DNA of 64,000 nt from Ureibacillus terrenus (GCF_006569205.1 NZ_VIGD01000008.1:1-64000); one strand, 5' to 3'. Shown: positions 17,300 to 27,070, numbered from the stretch's first letter. Notes: generated from the letters alone by a model not told the origin. Program-made: numbers and translations.

Positions 17300-17586
17300 A
17301 AAGATTCAGCATTTATATATTTTAACATAAGATTCATTATTTTTCGAAATTAACCGGCACTTTTCACAATACTTCCAAGTATGTATGGAATATTCAGAAA
17401 AAAACCTTTTGAAATATAAATAATATACAGAATAGTCTAAAGACACGCCCTAAAAAAATCAAGGAATTATCCATGAAAAAATGAAAAATTATGCCGGCAA
17501 AGCGTTAAAGCGCTATCATTGAAAAAAATAAGCCGGCCGTACCGCAGCCCGGTCCAAAAAAATCAAAAAAAAAGAGCGGAAAAGAA
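17300..17586. other. Intergenic region upstream of ilvA
   Basis: No gene is seen. It holds the CodY-like AATATTCAGAAAAAA (three mismatches to the 15-base consensus) and, further away, TTAAAGCGCTATCA (17505-17518), one mismatch from the catabolite-responsive (cre) consensus. Both are suggestive only. Confidence 0.4.
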
Positions 17587-17612
17587 AACCGGACCGCCAC
17601 GCAGTCCGGTTC
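17575..17612 (-). terminator. Terminator of the yjiH-like gene
   Basis: AACCGGAC (17587-17594) pairs with GTCCGGTT (17604-17611); read on the minus strand it is followed by TTCTTTTCC. Confidence 0.8.
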
Positions 17613-17631
17613 CCCAACCGCATTTTTTGCG

Positions 17632-18984
17632 TCAGAAAATCAAGTGGGAGATGAGCGCCACAATCGGTATCGAAATGATGGTGCGGATCAAGAAGATGAC
17701 AAACAAATCCCACAATTTCAATGGAAGCTTCGTGCCCAAAATCAATCCGCCGACTTCGGACATGTAAATCAACTGGGTTACGGAAACCGTTGCGATAAAG
17801 AAGCGGGTCAATTCCGATTCGATGTCCGCCCCCAAAATGGAAGGGAGCAGCATGTCCGCAAAGCCGATGATCATCGTTTGGGCCGCCTCTCCCGCATAAG
17901 GGATTTGGAGCAGCTGCAATATCGGTTCGAACGGCATGCCCAGAATTTTAAAGAAGCTCGTATATTCGGCGAGAATCAGGGCGATGGTGCCGAATGCCAC
18001 GATGACAGGGGTAATGCCTATCCACATTTCCAATACATTTTTCAATCCGCCCTGGGCCACCCTTAACAAATTTTTGTTGCTTTCGGCTTTCATTAAGGCA
18101 TTTTGCAGCCCGAAGGTAAACGGATTAAATCCTTCCGGCACATCTTCGCGATGCTTTTCGGGGGAGGATCCGTCAAAAAATGTATCCGGCTTGTTGCGGA
18201 GAGGGTAGATTCTCGGCATGATCACCGCCAATATGAAACCGGTCAAAATGACCGTTCCGTAAAACGGCAAGAAATATTGACCAAGGTCCACCGTTTCGAT
18301 AATCACGAAACAGAAAGTGATGGAAACAACGGAAAAGGTCGTCGCTATGGCGGCGGCTTCCCTCGCGGTATAATTTCCTTCTTCATATTGTCTGCTCGTC
18401 AAAAGCACGCCGATTGTACCGTCGCCGACCCAGGAAGCCAGGCAGTCAATGGCGGCCCGTCCGGGAATTTTGAAAATCGGGCGCATGATCTTCACCATCA
18501 TGGAACCGAAAAACTCCAAAAGCCCGAAGTCCGTCAACAGCGGCAACAGCAATCCGGCAAAGAAGAACAAAGCAAAAAGCATCGTCACCAGACCGCCATC
18601 CGGATTGAGCAATAAGCCGGTCGTATTTTCGCTCGTGAACGCTTCCGGACCGATTTGGAACAAATACAATGTCGCGAAAATGACCGCAAGCACCCGCATG
18701 ATCGTCCAGAACAGATGGGTGCGGAACAACACGTCGAAAACCGTCACTTTTCCGCTCTGAGGCACAAAATGCATCACAATGGAGCCGATTGCGGAAATGA
18801 TAAATACGATGTAGGCAAACCAATGGATGAAAGAGACGATATTGGACGAAAGCCAATTGGCAAGAAGCGCAATAGGCACTTTCAGCCCGTCCGGAGACTG
18901 GACGGGAACGATAAATAAAAAGATTCCGATCACCGAAAGACCAATAAACAAAAACCATATTAATGGATGAAATTTCTTATTCAT
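17632..18984 (-). CDS. YjiH family (nucleoside-recognition/GATE domain) membrane protein
   Basis: A 450-residue polytopic membrane protein. It starts MNKKFHPLIWFLFIGLSVIGIFLF and contains the GATE-domain hallmarks GRAAIDCLASWVGDGTIGVLLTSRQYEEGNYTAREAAAIATTFSVVS and IGFADMLLPSILGADIESELTRFFIATVSVTQLIYMSEVGGLIL. Such proteins are presumed transporters, but the substrate is not known. GAGGGGTTCAT before ATG 18984 fixes the start and rejects a longer frame. Monocistronic. Confidence 0.85.
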   Translation of the reverse strand: MNKKFHPLIWFLFIGLSVIGIFLFIVPVQSPDGLKVPIALLANWLSSNIVSFIHWFAYIVFIISAIGSIVMHFVPQSGKVTVFDVLFRTHLFWTIMRVLAVIFATLYLFQIGPEAFTSENTTGLLLNPDGGLVTMLFALFFFAGLLLPLLTDFGLLEFFGSMMVKIMRPIFKIPGRAAIDCLASWVGDGTIGVLLTSRQYEEGNYTAREAAAIATTFSVVSITFCFVIIETVDLGQYFLPFYGTVILTGFILAVIMPRIYPLRNKPDTFFDGSSPEKHREDVPEGFNPFTFGLQNALMKAESNKNLLRVAQGGLKNVLEMWIGITPVIVAFGTIALILAEYTSFFKILGMPFEPILQLLQIPYAGEAAQTMIIGFADMLLPSILGADIESELTRFFIATVSVTQLIYMSEVGGLILGTKLPLKLWDLFVIFLIRTIISIPIVALISHLIF

Positions 18985-19154
18985 ATGAACCCCTCGTAAA
19001 ATTTTTTCTGCATGTTTATACACTATAAATGGTATTTATACAAATGTCCATATGCGGGGAAAAAGTAATAGTATTTCGAAATTTTCTACTTTTTGAATAT
19101 TTTTTATTCTTATTTGACTGAATTCTGCGGGGGGAATTGTTATAAAAAAGAAAA

Positions 19155-19184
19155 ACACACCATTTTTGATAAAAAATGGTGTGT
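19155..19184 (-). terminator. Terminator of the symporter operon
   Basis: ACACACCATTTTT pairs with AAAAATGGTGTGT; on the minus strand a long T/C tract (TTTTTCTTTTTT) follows. Confidence 0.82.
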
Positions 19185-19242
19185 TGGGATGTGAAATGGG
19201 AATCATAAACCCAGTATTCAAGGGATGTGCATTAAGGAGCTA

Positions 19243-20793
19243 TTAATGATGGGAAACTTCGGAAACTGCTACGCCTGTGTTGGCTTTTACGCGGATTTCT
19301 TTATAGATCTCTTCCGCGTCAGAAGATTTTTTCGCCGTCAATACGGTTCCCAGATATCCGGCAATGAAGCCCAAAGGAATCGTAATGATGGCCGGAACGG
19401 AAAGCGGAACAAGCGGTTCGCCCACGAAAATGGCCGCGCCTTCCACCGGATTCCATACATTCGGCCCCATAGCGCCCAATACGAGGCAGGAAATAAGCCC
19501 TGTCGCCATCGCGGCAATGACACCGTTTGAATTGAATCGTTTCCAGTAAATTGTGTATAAAATCACCGGCAAGTTGGCGGATGCGCCGATACAGAAAGCG
19601 AATGATACAAGGAAAGAAACGTTCAGGCTTTGGGCAAAGAGCGCCAAAATGATGGAAACCACAGCAATCGAGATGGAGCCGATGCGGGCAGCGAGCACTT
19701 GCTGCTTCTCCGAAAGTTTGCCATCATTTAAAATTTCGCCGTAAATATCATGGGAAATGGCAGAAGCGCCAGTCAACACCAGGCCGGAAACAACCGCCAA
19801 AATCGTCGCGAATGCCACGGCCGCAATAAAGGACAATAAAATGTTGCCTCCCAAAAATTCTGCCAGAAGCGGAGCGGCGGTATTGCCGGCAGCATTTTCC
19901 GCCTTGATTGTATCGATTCCCACAAAGTGCATGGCACCGAATCCAAGGAAGATCGTCAACGAGAAGAAAATGGCTGTGACCCAAGTTGTCCATGAAATGG
20001 AAGTGCGGGCCGTTTTGGCGTCTTTTACCGTAAAGAAGCGCATCAAAATATGCGGCAAGCCGGATGTGCCCAAAACGAGCGCCATCATCATGGAAACGGA
20101 GTCGATCATGGACGTATATTTCATTCCAGGAACCAGATACTGGTCGCCATGCTGTGTTGAAATCGTATCAAACATTTTCATCAGGCTGAAGTCGAATTTC
20201 CAAAGCACTAAAAACGCCAGCAAAGTTGTACCAAATAAAAGCAGGCAAGCTTTGATGATTTGCACCCAGGATGTAGCCGTCATGCCGCCGAACAATACAT
20301 AAGTCGTCATCATGACGCCGACGATCAGCACGGCCAACCAATAATCGATGCCGAACAATAATTTGATCAGGGCGCCCGCGCCGACAAGCTGGGCAATCAT
20401 GTATAAAATCACGATGGTGATGGTCGAAGTGGCCGCAATTCCGCGGACGCGCTTTTCGCTGAAACGGGCAGTCAACATATCCGCCAGCGTATAACGTCCG
20501 AGATTGCGCATCGGTTCGGCGATAATGTAAAGAAGCACCAGGTTTGCCACAACGTAGCCGACGGAGAAGAAGAATCCGTCAAATCCCGTCAACGCAATGG
20601 CGCCGGATACGCCCAGGAATGCCGCCGCGGACAAATAGTCGCCGGCAATGGCCAACCCGTTTTGCCAGCCTTTCAATCCTCCGCCCGCCGTATAGAAATC
20701 GCTTGCGGAAGAAGTCCGTTTCGCGGCGATATATGTTACAACCAAAGTCAATCCTACAATCCCCAGGAAGAATATTACTGTAACCAAATCCAT
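19243..20793 (-). CDS. Sodium:solute symporter, cation/acetate (ActP/YwcA) type
   Basis: A 516-residue SSS-family transporter with about 13 membrane helices. SDFYTAGGGLKGWQNGLAIAGDYLSAAAFLGVSGAIALTGFDG near the N-terminus and the sodium-site region around LTGASAISHDIYGE are characteristic of ActP. It probably takes up acetate or other short monocarboxylates. Its ATG overlaps the stop of the DUF485 gene by one base (TAATG), the standard actP-yjcH pairing seen also as ywcA-ywcB in B. subtilis. Confidence 0.9.
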   Translation of the reverse strand: MDLVTVIFFLGIVGLTLVVTYIAAKRTSSASDFYTAGGGLKGWQNGLAIAGDYLSAAAFLGVSGAIALTGFDGFFFSVGYVVANLVLLYIIAEPMRNLGRYTLADMLTARFSEKRVRGIAATSTITIVILYMIAQLVGAGALIKLLFGIDYWLAVLIVGVMMTTYVLFGGMTATSWVQIIKACLLLFGTTLLAFLVLWKFDFSLMKMFDTISTQHGDQYLVPGMKYTSMIDSVSMMMALVLGTSGLPHILMRFFTVKDAKTARTSISWTTWVTAIFFSLTIFLGFGAMHFVGIDTIKAENAAGNTAAPLLAEFLGGNILLSFIAAVAFATILAVVSGLVLTGASAISHDIYGEILNDGKLSEKQQVLAARIGSISIAVVSIILALFAQSLNVSFLVSFAFCIGASANLPVILYTIYWKRFNSNGVIAAMATGLISCLVLGAMGPNVWNPVEGAAIFVGEPLVPLSVPAIITIPLGFIAGYLGTVLTAKKSSDAEEIYKEIRVKANTGVAVSEVSHH

Positions 20794-21176
20794 TATTTTG
20801 CACCGCCTTGTTCATATTCGCTCAATACTTCTGAAGCCATTTGGTCGAATTTCGGCGCCATTTTCGTATAGACCATGCAAAGCACAACAGTCATGACAAA
20901 TAGCCCCGCCGAATATACCCATACACCGGTGATGTTGCCGATCCATTTCTGTTGTAATACAGGTGTGAACGCAAGAATTGGCAATAAAATGTAGAGGAAC
21001 AAGAAAACACCAGTTGTACCGAATAAAAAGGCATTTTTCTTTCTTACAAACTTGTTGAATGATTCCATTTCATAGATTTGATCGAAATTAATGGAATCAT
21101 TTCTGGACGATTTTACAGAAACTTCTGATTTTTGTTTCGCTACTTGAGCATTTCTCATTGTAGTTACATTCGTCAT
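20793..21176 (-). CDS. DUF485 family membrane protein, partner of the symporter
   Basis: A 127-residue protein with a polar N-terminus and two membrane helices (TTGVFLFLYILLPILAF; WVYSAGLFVMTVVLCMVYTKMAPKFD). The DUF485 family (YjcH/YwcB) almost always precedes an ActP-type symporter; a role as accessory subunit is presumed and not proven. It is longer at the N-terminus (about 45 residues before the first conserved YIxxxxFxxxxRKKNAF) than the usual 100-residue members. Confidence 0.88.
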   Translation of the reverse strand: MTNVTTMRNAQVAKQKSEVSVKSSRNDSINFDQIYEMESFNKFVRKKNAFLFGTTGVFLFLYILLPILAFTPVLQQKWIGNITGVWVYSAGLFVMTVVLCMVYTKMAPKFDQMASEVLSEYEQGGAK

Positions 21177-21712
21177 GCAATTTCCCCCTTAAGAAAAATT
21201 ATTCTGTTTTATTCAATAAATTTCTGCCCCATCCCTTTTACAAGATACTATTCTAGGGGACAAATTCTTATAATTCAATATTAATTTTCGGCGGTCTTGA
21301 ACTCTCAAAAAATTCCATATCAATAATCTATCTTTGCAGCACCAGTTGCTGGATGGGGGTTTTTATGAGGGAGAATCCGGCCAGAAACGTTTTACTTGAA
21401 GAATTTTTGACAATTTATCTGTATAAAAAAGAGAAAACAAAACATAACGTAGAATAATATATTTCCAACATGAAAATGTTGGATAATAACCGGCGGGGAA
21501 CAAGTTGGTCCAAGGGTGTTATATAACAAAAGGAAATGATAAAAAATTGATAATTGCAAAAAATAAAAATTTTTTTCTTGACAGAGAATTTTTTGTTGTT
21601 TTTGCAGAGGAACATCAAAGGATGTTGATGAAAAGCCGGCGGAAAAAGGGAAAATTATTCTTTTTTCAGAAAATTGGGGGCCCCTTAACCGGCATGCTCC
21701 CGGGCGTCCTGC
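21177..21712. other. Intergenic region with hairpin and palindrome
   Basis: No convincing gene in about 540 bases. It contains a CCAACAT-GAAA-ATGTTGG hairpin at 21468-21485, a perfect palindrome TGTTATATAACA at about 21518-21531, and TTTTTTCAGAAAATT (21661-21675), two mismatches from the CodY consensus. The promoter of the DUF485-symporter operon should lie in its left part. Confidence 0.45.
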
Positions 21713-21754
21713 ATAAAAAAAAGCAGTACAAACCGGTCGGATGGTCTGTACTGC
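21713..21754 (-). terminator. Terminator of bshB2
   Basis: GCAGTACAAACC (21723-21734) pairs with GGTCTGTACTGC (21743-21754), with eight Ts on the minus strand. Confidence 0.88.
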
Positions 21755-21775
21755 CAAAGAAAAAATTATTATTTT

Positions 21776-22459
21776 TTATTCTTCATCATCAAAGCGGATC
21801 GTATAGAACTTCTCGTAATGGAACCAGCTGTCGCTCATCGGCTGGCCCTCGTCAATCCGTTTTTGGTTTTCTTCGATCATCCATGCCGTTTGGGAATCGT
21901 GGGCCTGCAACGCTTTCAATTTATCTTCTTTGACTTCCGTAATATCGATGACGACGTCCGGTTCCCCTTTTTCGGCGACCGTGTTCGTGGCAAAGCCGAC
22001 GCCGTACACCACGGGGCGCTCGTTTTTCGGCATGCGGCGCACCGCCTCCACAACGGCGCGGGCAGTCGCTTCATGATCCGGGTGGACGCAGTAATTCGGC
22101 AGGAAGGTGATGATGAGGGAAGGGTTCAATTCATCAATCAAATCCTGTACAAGCTTCACCATTTTTTCATCATCTTCAAATTCGATCGTTTTATCCCGGA
22201 ATCCCATCATGCGAAGATCTTCTATGCCCATGGCTTCGCAGGCTTTCAGCAATTCTTTCCTGCGGATTTCCGGCAAAGATTCGCGCGTCGCAAAAGGAGG
22301 ATTCCCGAGATTCCGTCCCATTTCTCCCAAAGTGAGGCAAGCGTATGTAACCGGAACTCCCATGTTGCGGTACATGCGGACGAGGCCGGCGGATGAAAAA
22401 GATTCATCATCCGGATGAGGAAAGACGAGTAAAACGTGGCGCTCTGGTTTGACAGTCAT
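21776..22459 (-). CDS. bshB2: Bacillithiol biosynthesis deacetylase BshB2
   Basis: A 227-residue zinc deacetylase of the LmbE/PIG-L family that removes acetyl from GlcNAc-malate in bacillithiol synthesis. Zinc ligands are in LLVFPHPDDESFSSAG and NYCVHPDHEATARAVVEA; TLGEMGRNLGNP is typical of the YojG branch. It follows a yojF-type gene by 12 bases, as in B. subtilis yojF-yojG. Confidence 0.9.
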   Translation of the reverse strand: MTVKPERHVLLVFPHPDDESFSSAGLVRMYRNMGVPVTYACLTLGEMGRNLGNPPFATRESLPEIRRKELLKACEAMGIEDLRMMGFRDKTIEFEDDEKMVKLVQDLIDELNPSLIITFLPNYCVHPDHEATARAVVEAVRRMPKNERPVVYGVGFATNTVAEKGEPDVVIDITEVKEDKLKALQAHDSQTAWMIEENQKRIDEGQPMSDSWFHYEKFYTIRFDDEE

Positions 22460-22471
22460 GTTTCATCCCCC

Positions 22472-22819
22472 TTACTTAAATGGCGTTTCGCTGATTTCCA
22501 ATGCAACGGCCAATTTTCCTTCCGGGTTTAACCCTGCCATCAGGAGCCGTCCTTGTTCATCCAATTCATAATGGGTGATTCCTTGCGCATAGACCCAGCC
22601 GTTTTCCAGTTTCAATCCGACACGGTGGGGATTGTCGTCGATCACCTTGCCGTATTCATACCGGATTTTCGCGTTGCGGATAAAAGCGCTGGCGTTGAAA
22701 AATTGTTCATTATAATGGGTTGCGTACGAGCCGTTCGTCGTTTCGAGGTGTATATATACATCCTTATTTGCAAAGGAATCGATCCATTTTTGAAGGTCTT
22801 GCACATCAACTTCCTTCAT
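22472..22819 (-). CDS. yojF: YojF family protein (DUF1806)
   Basis: A 115-residue soluble protein (MKEVDVQDLQKWIDSFANKDVYIHLETTNGSYA…). The family is always found immediately upstream of bshB2 and is expected to act with it, but its activity is unknown. The spacing to bshB2 implies one transcript. Confidence 0.88.
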   Translation of the reverse strand: MKEVDVQDLQKWIDSFANKDVYIHLETTNGSYATHYNEQFFNASAFIRNAKIRYEYGKVIDDNPHRVGLKLENGWVYAQGITHYELDEQGRLLMAGLNPEGKLAVALEISETPFK

Positions 22820-22921
22820 TACCCATTCTCCTTTCCCCGTGAACTTATGTCATTAGTATAGTAAAAAATTCCACACAATGAAAAGAAAAAGCCGCATGAA
22901 TGAGAAATTCCCAGAAAAAGA

Positions 22922-22958
22922 GAAATGCCCGTACATTTTATTGTACGGGCATTTTCCA
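22922..22958 (-). terminator. Terminator of pdxK
   Basis: AATGCCCGTAC pairs with GTACGGGCATT; on the minus strand the tail is TCTCTTTTT, and on the plus strand TTTT. Confidence 0.82.
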
Positions 22959-23017
22959 TCAATCATGCAATTTTTCTTGAAATTTCCTATAAAAAGGGGA
23001 ACCATGATCAGGATTGA

Positions 23018-23854
23018 TCAGTCAATTTCGCGGATGGTTACTTCAGGGGCTCCGTACACATTTTTCGCCCCGTGCATGACCGGTCCGACATATTGGTTCA
23101 GCCGCCAGCCATGCTGGATTGCTGCTGAAACGAATTCTTTCGAAGCGACAATCGCTTCTTTGACTGGAAGGCCTTTTGCCAAATTGGCCGTGATGCTCGC
23201 CGCAAAAGTGCACCCTGCGCCGTGGTTGTATGACGTTGCAACCGGATCTGTTTCCAATGCATAGAATTTGTTTCCATCAAAAAACAGATCGAGGGCTTTA
23301 TCCGTCGCAAGGGAGCGGCCTCCTTTGATCACGACATTTTTTGCGCCCAATGCATGGATTTTTTCTGCGGCCTGTTTCATTTCATCAATGGTTTTGGGCG
23401 TTTTCATTCCGGCCAATTGACCGGCTTCAAACAGGTTGGGAGTCGTTACTAAAGCGAGAGGGAGCAAATATTGGATCATTGCTTCGACATTTCCCGGATT
23501 CAATACCTCATCTTCGCCTTTGCAAACCATCACCGGGTCGATGACAACATTGTCTGTTCCGGAAGCTTCGATGCCTTCCGCCGCAACCCGGATGACTTCT
23601 TCATTTGGAAGCATTCCTGTTTTGACCGCGTCAATTCCCGTGGAAATGGCTGTTTTCAGCTGCTCTTTCAATACTTCAATCGGCAAAGTATAGACGCTGT
23701 GTTTCCAGCCGCGCTCCGGGTCCATTGTGGCGATGCATGTCAACGCCTGCATTCCGTAAGTGCCGTATTCCTGGAAAGTTTTTAAGTCGGCGTGGGTTCC
23801 GGCGCCTCCGGAAGCATCCGACCCGGCGATCGTCAACGTTTTCTTCAATGTCAC
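23018..23854 (-). CDS. pdxK: Pyridoxine/pyridoxal/HMP kinase
   Basis: A 278-residue ribokinase-like enzyme of the ThiD-type PdxK group. TIAGSDASGGAGTHADLKTFQEYGTYGMQALT, DPVMVCKGEDEV and the catalytic YNHGAGCTFAASITANLAKG are all present. It phosphorylates vitamin B6 forms. An ATG at 23863 leaves almost no gap from AGGAG, so GTG 23854 (MTLKKTLTIAGSD) is the better start. It lies divergently beside ung, as in B. subtilis. Confidence 0.9.
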   Translation of the reverse strand: MTLKKTLTIAGSDASGGAGTHADLKTFQEYGTYGMQALTCIATMDPERGWKHSVYTLPIEVLKEQLKTAISTGIDAVKTGMLPNEEVIRVAAEGIEASGTDNVVIDPVMVCKGEDEVLNPGNVEAMIQYLLPLALVTTPNLFEAGQLAGMKTPKTIDEMKQAAEKIHALGAKNVVIKGGRSLATDKALDLFFDGNKFYALETDPVATSYNHGAGCTFAASITANLAKGLPVKEAIVASKEFVSAAIQHGWRLNQYVGPVMHGAKNVYGAPEVTIREID

Positions 23855-24106
23855 TTTCCTCATCTCCTGTTTTGTCTGGATCCATTTCCATTATATTGCT
23901 TAACTGACTATATAAAAATAGCCAGAATTAAATATTTTGATAATGTCACGTTCTTTGACAATTTAAATAATAGGAGAAAGAAGAAATCATTGCAACCTGC
24001 AGGGGCCGGACATCCCGGCATGAAGGGGTTGGAAAAGGAATAAAATCGAAAACCGCTATTGATTCTCCCGGCGTATTGGAGTAGGTTGAAAATGAGGTGT
24101 ATCGAA

Positions 24107-24784
24107 ATGAAAAAAGTGTTCGACAATGATTGGCAGGAAATTTTGCAGGAAGAGTTTGAAAAACCATACTATCAAAATTTAAGAAAATTTATAGCGAAAG
24201 AATACAGCACTCAAATCGTCTATCCGCCAAAAGAGGAAGTCATGAGCGCCTTTTACACCGTTCCTTACAAAGATGTGAAAGTGGTGATTTTGGGCCAGGA
24301 TCCTTACCATGGTCCGGGACAGGCGCACGGCATGTGTTTTTCCGTGAAACCGGGAGTGCCGCATCCTCCGAGCCTCCGAAACATTTTTATCGAATTGCAC
24401 AACGATTTAGGCTGCCCGATACCGAAAGACGGGTATTTGATGAAATGGGCGAAGCAGGGAGTGTTCCTGTTAAACACGGTGTTGACGGTGAGACAGGGGC
24501 AGGCCAATTCCCACCAGGGGATGGGCTGGGAGCAATTCACCGATGCCGTCATCGAAAAATTGGCGCAGCGGGAAGACCCGATCGTCTTTGTATTATGGGG
24601 AAGACCTGCCCAGACAAAGCGCGCCATCATCGAACGGAACGGCTCCCATCACTGCATTTTGCAGGCGCCGCATCCGAGCCCGTTGAGCGCCCACCGGGGA
24701 TTTTTCGGAAGCCGCCCGTTTTCGAAAATCAACGCGCAACTGGCCGCCTGGGGAAAAGAACCGATTGATTGGTGCCTGGAATAA
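24107..24784 (+). CDS. ung: Uracil-DNA glycosylase
   Basis: A 225-residue family-1 UDG. The water-activating loop VILGQDPYHGPGQAHGMCFS, and the Leu-intercalation loop HPSPLSAHRGFFGSRPF are intact. It excises uracil from DNA. The start is ATG 24107 after GAGGTGT; an open frame further upstream has no ribosome site. Confidence 0.96.
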   Translation: MKKVFDNDWQEILQEEFEKPYYQNLRKFIAKEYSTQIVYPPKEEVMSAFYTVPYKDVKVVILGQDPYHGPGQAHGMCFSVKPGVPHPPSLRNIFIELHNDLGCPIPKDGYLMKWAKQGVFLLNTVLTVRQGQANSHQGMGWEQFTDAVIEKLAQREDPIVFVLWGRPAQTKRAIIERNGSHHCILQAPHPSPLSAHRGFFGSRPFSKINAQLAAWGKEPIDWCLE

Positions 24785-24863
24785 AACGTCCCAAATCCGG
24801 CGACACCAATAAAACTTTTCACATCCCACAAAATTTGGTACATTGAAGTAAAGGCGGGAAGCC

Positions 24864-25043
24864 ATGAAAGTGAACTGTTTCCGGTGCAAATATTTCAAAG
24901 TGACATGGGATCCTGGCCATCCACGGGGGTGTACTGCCTACAATTTCAAAACGGGGCAAATCCCGTCCATCGTAGTCAAACAATCTTCCGGGATGGAATG
25001 TTTAAAGTTTGAGCCGAAAAAAAGCAAGGGGGAGAGAAGATGA
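24864..25043 (+). CDS. Small four-cysteine protein between ung and ywdI
   Basis: A 59-residue protein (MKVNCFRCKYFKVTWDPGHP…) with a CxxC at residues 5-8 and further cysteines at 23 and 49, which could form a small zinc or Fe-S site. AAGGCGGGAA precedes the ATG, and its stop overlaps the ATG of the next gene (ATGA), so it is translated with ywdI. I do not know its function. Confidence 0.75.
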   Translation: MKVNCFRCKYFKVTWDPGHPRGCTAYNFKTGQIPSIVVKQSSGMECLKFEPKKSKGERR

Positions 25044-25288
25044 TCACCTACCAACGATTGCTTGAAGAAATGGAAGAATACGTGATAAAAGCGAAAAATG
25101 CAAAGGATGACCGGGAATTCCGCGAGTTGCTGAGCGGAATCCGGGCAATGTGCGATGTGGTGCTGAATGAAAAACAGCGGGCGCAGGCTGTCCGGAAAGA
25201 ACTCCCGCCGGCCAGCGGAGAGCCCCTTCTCTCCCCGGTTAAAATTGAAGACGAAGATGCCAATGGGGATTCGATTTTTGATTTTTAA
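25040..25288 (+). CDS. ywdI: YwdI family protein
   Basis: An 82-residue, mostly helical soluble protein (MITYQRLLEEMEEYVIKAKNAKDDREFRELLSGIRAMCDVVL) with an acidic tail ending DSIFDF. Position after ung and before ywdK matches B. subtilis ywdI. Function unknown. GGGGGAGAGAAG provides the ribosome site. Confidence 0.82.
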   Translation: MITYQRLLEEMEEYVIKAKNAKDDREFRELLSGIRAMCDVVLNEKQRAQAVRKELPPASGEPLLSPVKIEDEDANGDSIFDF

Positions 25289-25316
25289 TAAAATATAAGA
25301 AAAAGAGGGTTTCAAG

Positions 25317-25703
25317 ATGATGAAAGGTTCTGTAATTACTGGTGCGATTTTGGGAGCTTTGTCAGTTGCATTGGGGGCGTTCGGCGCCCATGCTTTAAAA
25401 GGTGTATTGGATGCTTACGGGGAATCGATTTGGGATACGGCGGTCCAATACCAAATGTTTCATTCCGCGGGAATCGTTTTGGTCGGAATTTTGATGCATC
25501 CGAAACTTTTAGGGGATTCAGCCCCTTTGAAATGGGCATTTTTTGCCATGGCATTCGGAATCCTTTTCTTCTCCGGCAGCTTATATGTGTTGGCGGTCAG
25601 CGGCATCCGCACATTGGGCGCCATCACTCCAATCGGCGGCGTATTGTTTGTCGTTGGATGGATACTTCTTGCCATTGGAGCCGGAAAAGGCAAAGTTTAT
25701 TGA
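25317..25703 (+). CDS. ywdK: DUF423 membrane protein (YwdK)
   Basis: A 128-residue protein with four membrane helices. ALSVALGAFGAHALKG, FHSAGIV and the glycine-rich GAITPIGGVLFVVGW are the DUF423 family hallmarks. The function is unknown. Third gene of the ung-ywdI-ywdK synteny block, ended by a terminator. Confidence 0.9.
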   Translation: MMKGSVITGAILGALSVALGAFGAHALKGVLDAYGESIWDTAVQYQMFHSAGIVLVGILMHPKLLGDSAPLKWAFFAMAFGILFFSGSLYVLAVSGIRTLGAITPIGGVLFVVGWILLAIGAGKGKVY

Positions 25704-25715
25704 TAAAAACAATTG

Positions 25716-25766
25716 CAGGGCGGTTGGAAGCCGATTTTGGTTCTCCAGCCGCCCATTTTCAATTTT
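25716..25766 (+). terminator. Terminator of ywdK
   Basis: GGGCGGTTGG (25718-25727) pairs with CCAGCCGCCC (25745-25754) and ATTTTCAATTTT follows. Confidence 0.82.
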
Positions 25767-25888
25767 GGGGGAGATCCCGAAAGGAAGCCGCAAATCACAA
25801 GAATTAGACACAATTCAACGGGATGTTTCATGATACGATTACATATAGCTAATAGTATTTGTCGCGACTTTGGAAAGGGGTTGTAGCA

Positions 25889-27070
25889 ATGGAAAGCTTG
25901 GCGCTTTTGTTGGATCGGCATTATGAGGAAATGGTGTCCATCCGCAGATATTTGCATGCCAATCCTGAATTGTCATTCCAGGAAGTGCATACGCCCAAAT
26001 TTATTGCCAACTTTCATCGGGAGCTGGGGCTGGAAGTCCGGGAAGGGGTTGGAGGAAGAGGAGTAGTCGCAACATTGAGAGGAGCGAAACCGGGAAAAAC
26101 GGTCGCGTTGAGGGCGGATTTTGATGCATTGCCAATCCAGGAAGAGAATGATCTCCCTTACAAATCAAAAGTGGATGGTGTCATGCATGCATGCGGACAC
26201 GACGGGCATACGGCAACCCTTTTAATTTTGGCGAAAGCCCTTCATCAAATGCGGGAAGCGATCAGCGGAAATATTGTGTTCATTCATCAATTTGCGGAAG
26301 AGGTATTGCCGGGCGGCGCCAAACCGATGATTGAAGACGGCTGCCTAGACGGGGTGGATGTGATTTTCGGAACGCATTTATGGGCGCCGACGCCGTTGGG
26401 GGAAATCCATGTCCGCAAAGGAGCCATTATGGCGGCACCGGACATGTTCGAAGCCGTGATTCACGGAACGGGGGGACATGGGGCGGAACCGCATCATGCG
26501 GTGGATTCCGTCGTGCTTGGGGCGCAGTACGTCAACCAACTGCAAACCATCGTTTCGCGGAGAATCAGCCCGCTAAAACATGCCGTCATTACAGTCGGAC
26601 AATTTGAAGCCGGAACCGCCTACAATGTCATTGCGGAAAAAGCGGTCATCAGGGGGACGGTGCGGACATTCGAAGAGGATGTAAGAAACCGCATTGAACG
26701 GGAGTTGGAAGCCCTTCTGAAATCGGTTTGCGAAGGGGCAAATGCCGCATACGAATTTACCTATACAAGAGGATACCCGCCGGTTGTCAACCATCCGGAA
26801 GAAACGGATTTTCTGGCGGATGCGGCAAAGCGGGTGCCTGATGTGGCGGCCGTGAAGGAATGCGAGCCGTTCATGATCGGGGAGGATTTTTCCTATTATT
26901 TACAAAAGGTGCCGGGCACTTTTTTCATCACCGGCGCAAAACATCCGGACTGGGAAACGGCGTATCCGCATCATCATCCGAGATTCAATTTTGATGAGAG
27001 GGCGATGCTGATTGCGGCCAAAACGATGGGACTTGCAACGCTTCAATATTTAGAAAAATATCACAAATAA
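25889..27070 (+). CDS. M20-family metallo-amidohydrolase
   Basis: A 393-residue peptidase M20D protein, related to N-acyl-amino-acid amidohydrolases such as YxeP/YhaA/HipO. Metal-site segments: RADFDALPIQEEN, MHACGHDGHTATLL, HQFAEEVLPGGAKPM with the catalytic Glu pair, GTGGHGAEPHHAVDSV in the dimerisation domain, and MIGEDFSYYLQKVPG. It cleaves an amide-linked amino acid derivative; the substrate is not set by sequence. GGAAAGGGG before ATG 25889 fixes the start. A chemoreceptor gene follows after 87 bases, with no terminator between. Confidence 0.88.
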   Translation: MESLALLLDRHYEEMVSIRRYLHANPELSFQEVHTPKFIANFHRELGLEVREGVGGRGVVATLRGAKPGKTVALRADFDALPIQEENDLPYKSKVDGVMHACGHDGHTATLLILAKALHQMREAISGNIVFIHQFAEEVLPGGAKPMIEDGCLDGVDVIFGTHLWAPTPLGEIHVRKGAIMAAPDMFEAVIHGTGGHGAEPHHAVDSVVLGAQYVNQLQTIVSRRISPLKHAVITVGQFEAGTAYNVIAEKAVIRGTVRTFEEDVRNRIERELEALLKSVCEGANAAYEFTYTRGYPPVVNHPEETDFLADAAKRVPDVAAVKECEPFMIGEDFSYYLQKVPGTFFITGAKHPDWETAYPHHHPRFNFDERAMLIAAKTMGLATLQYLEKYHK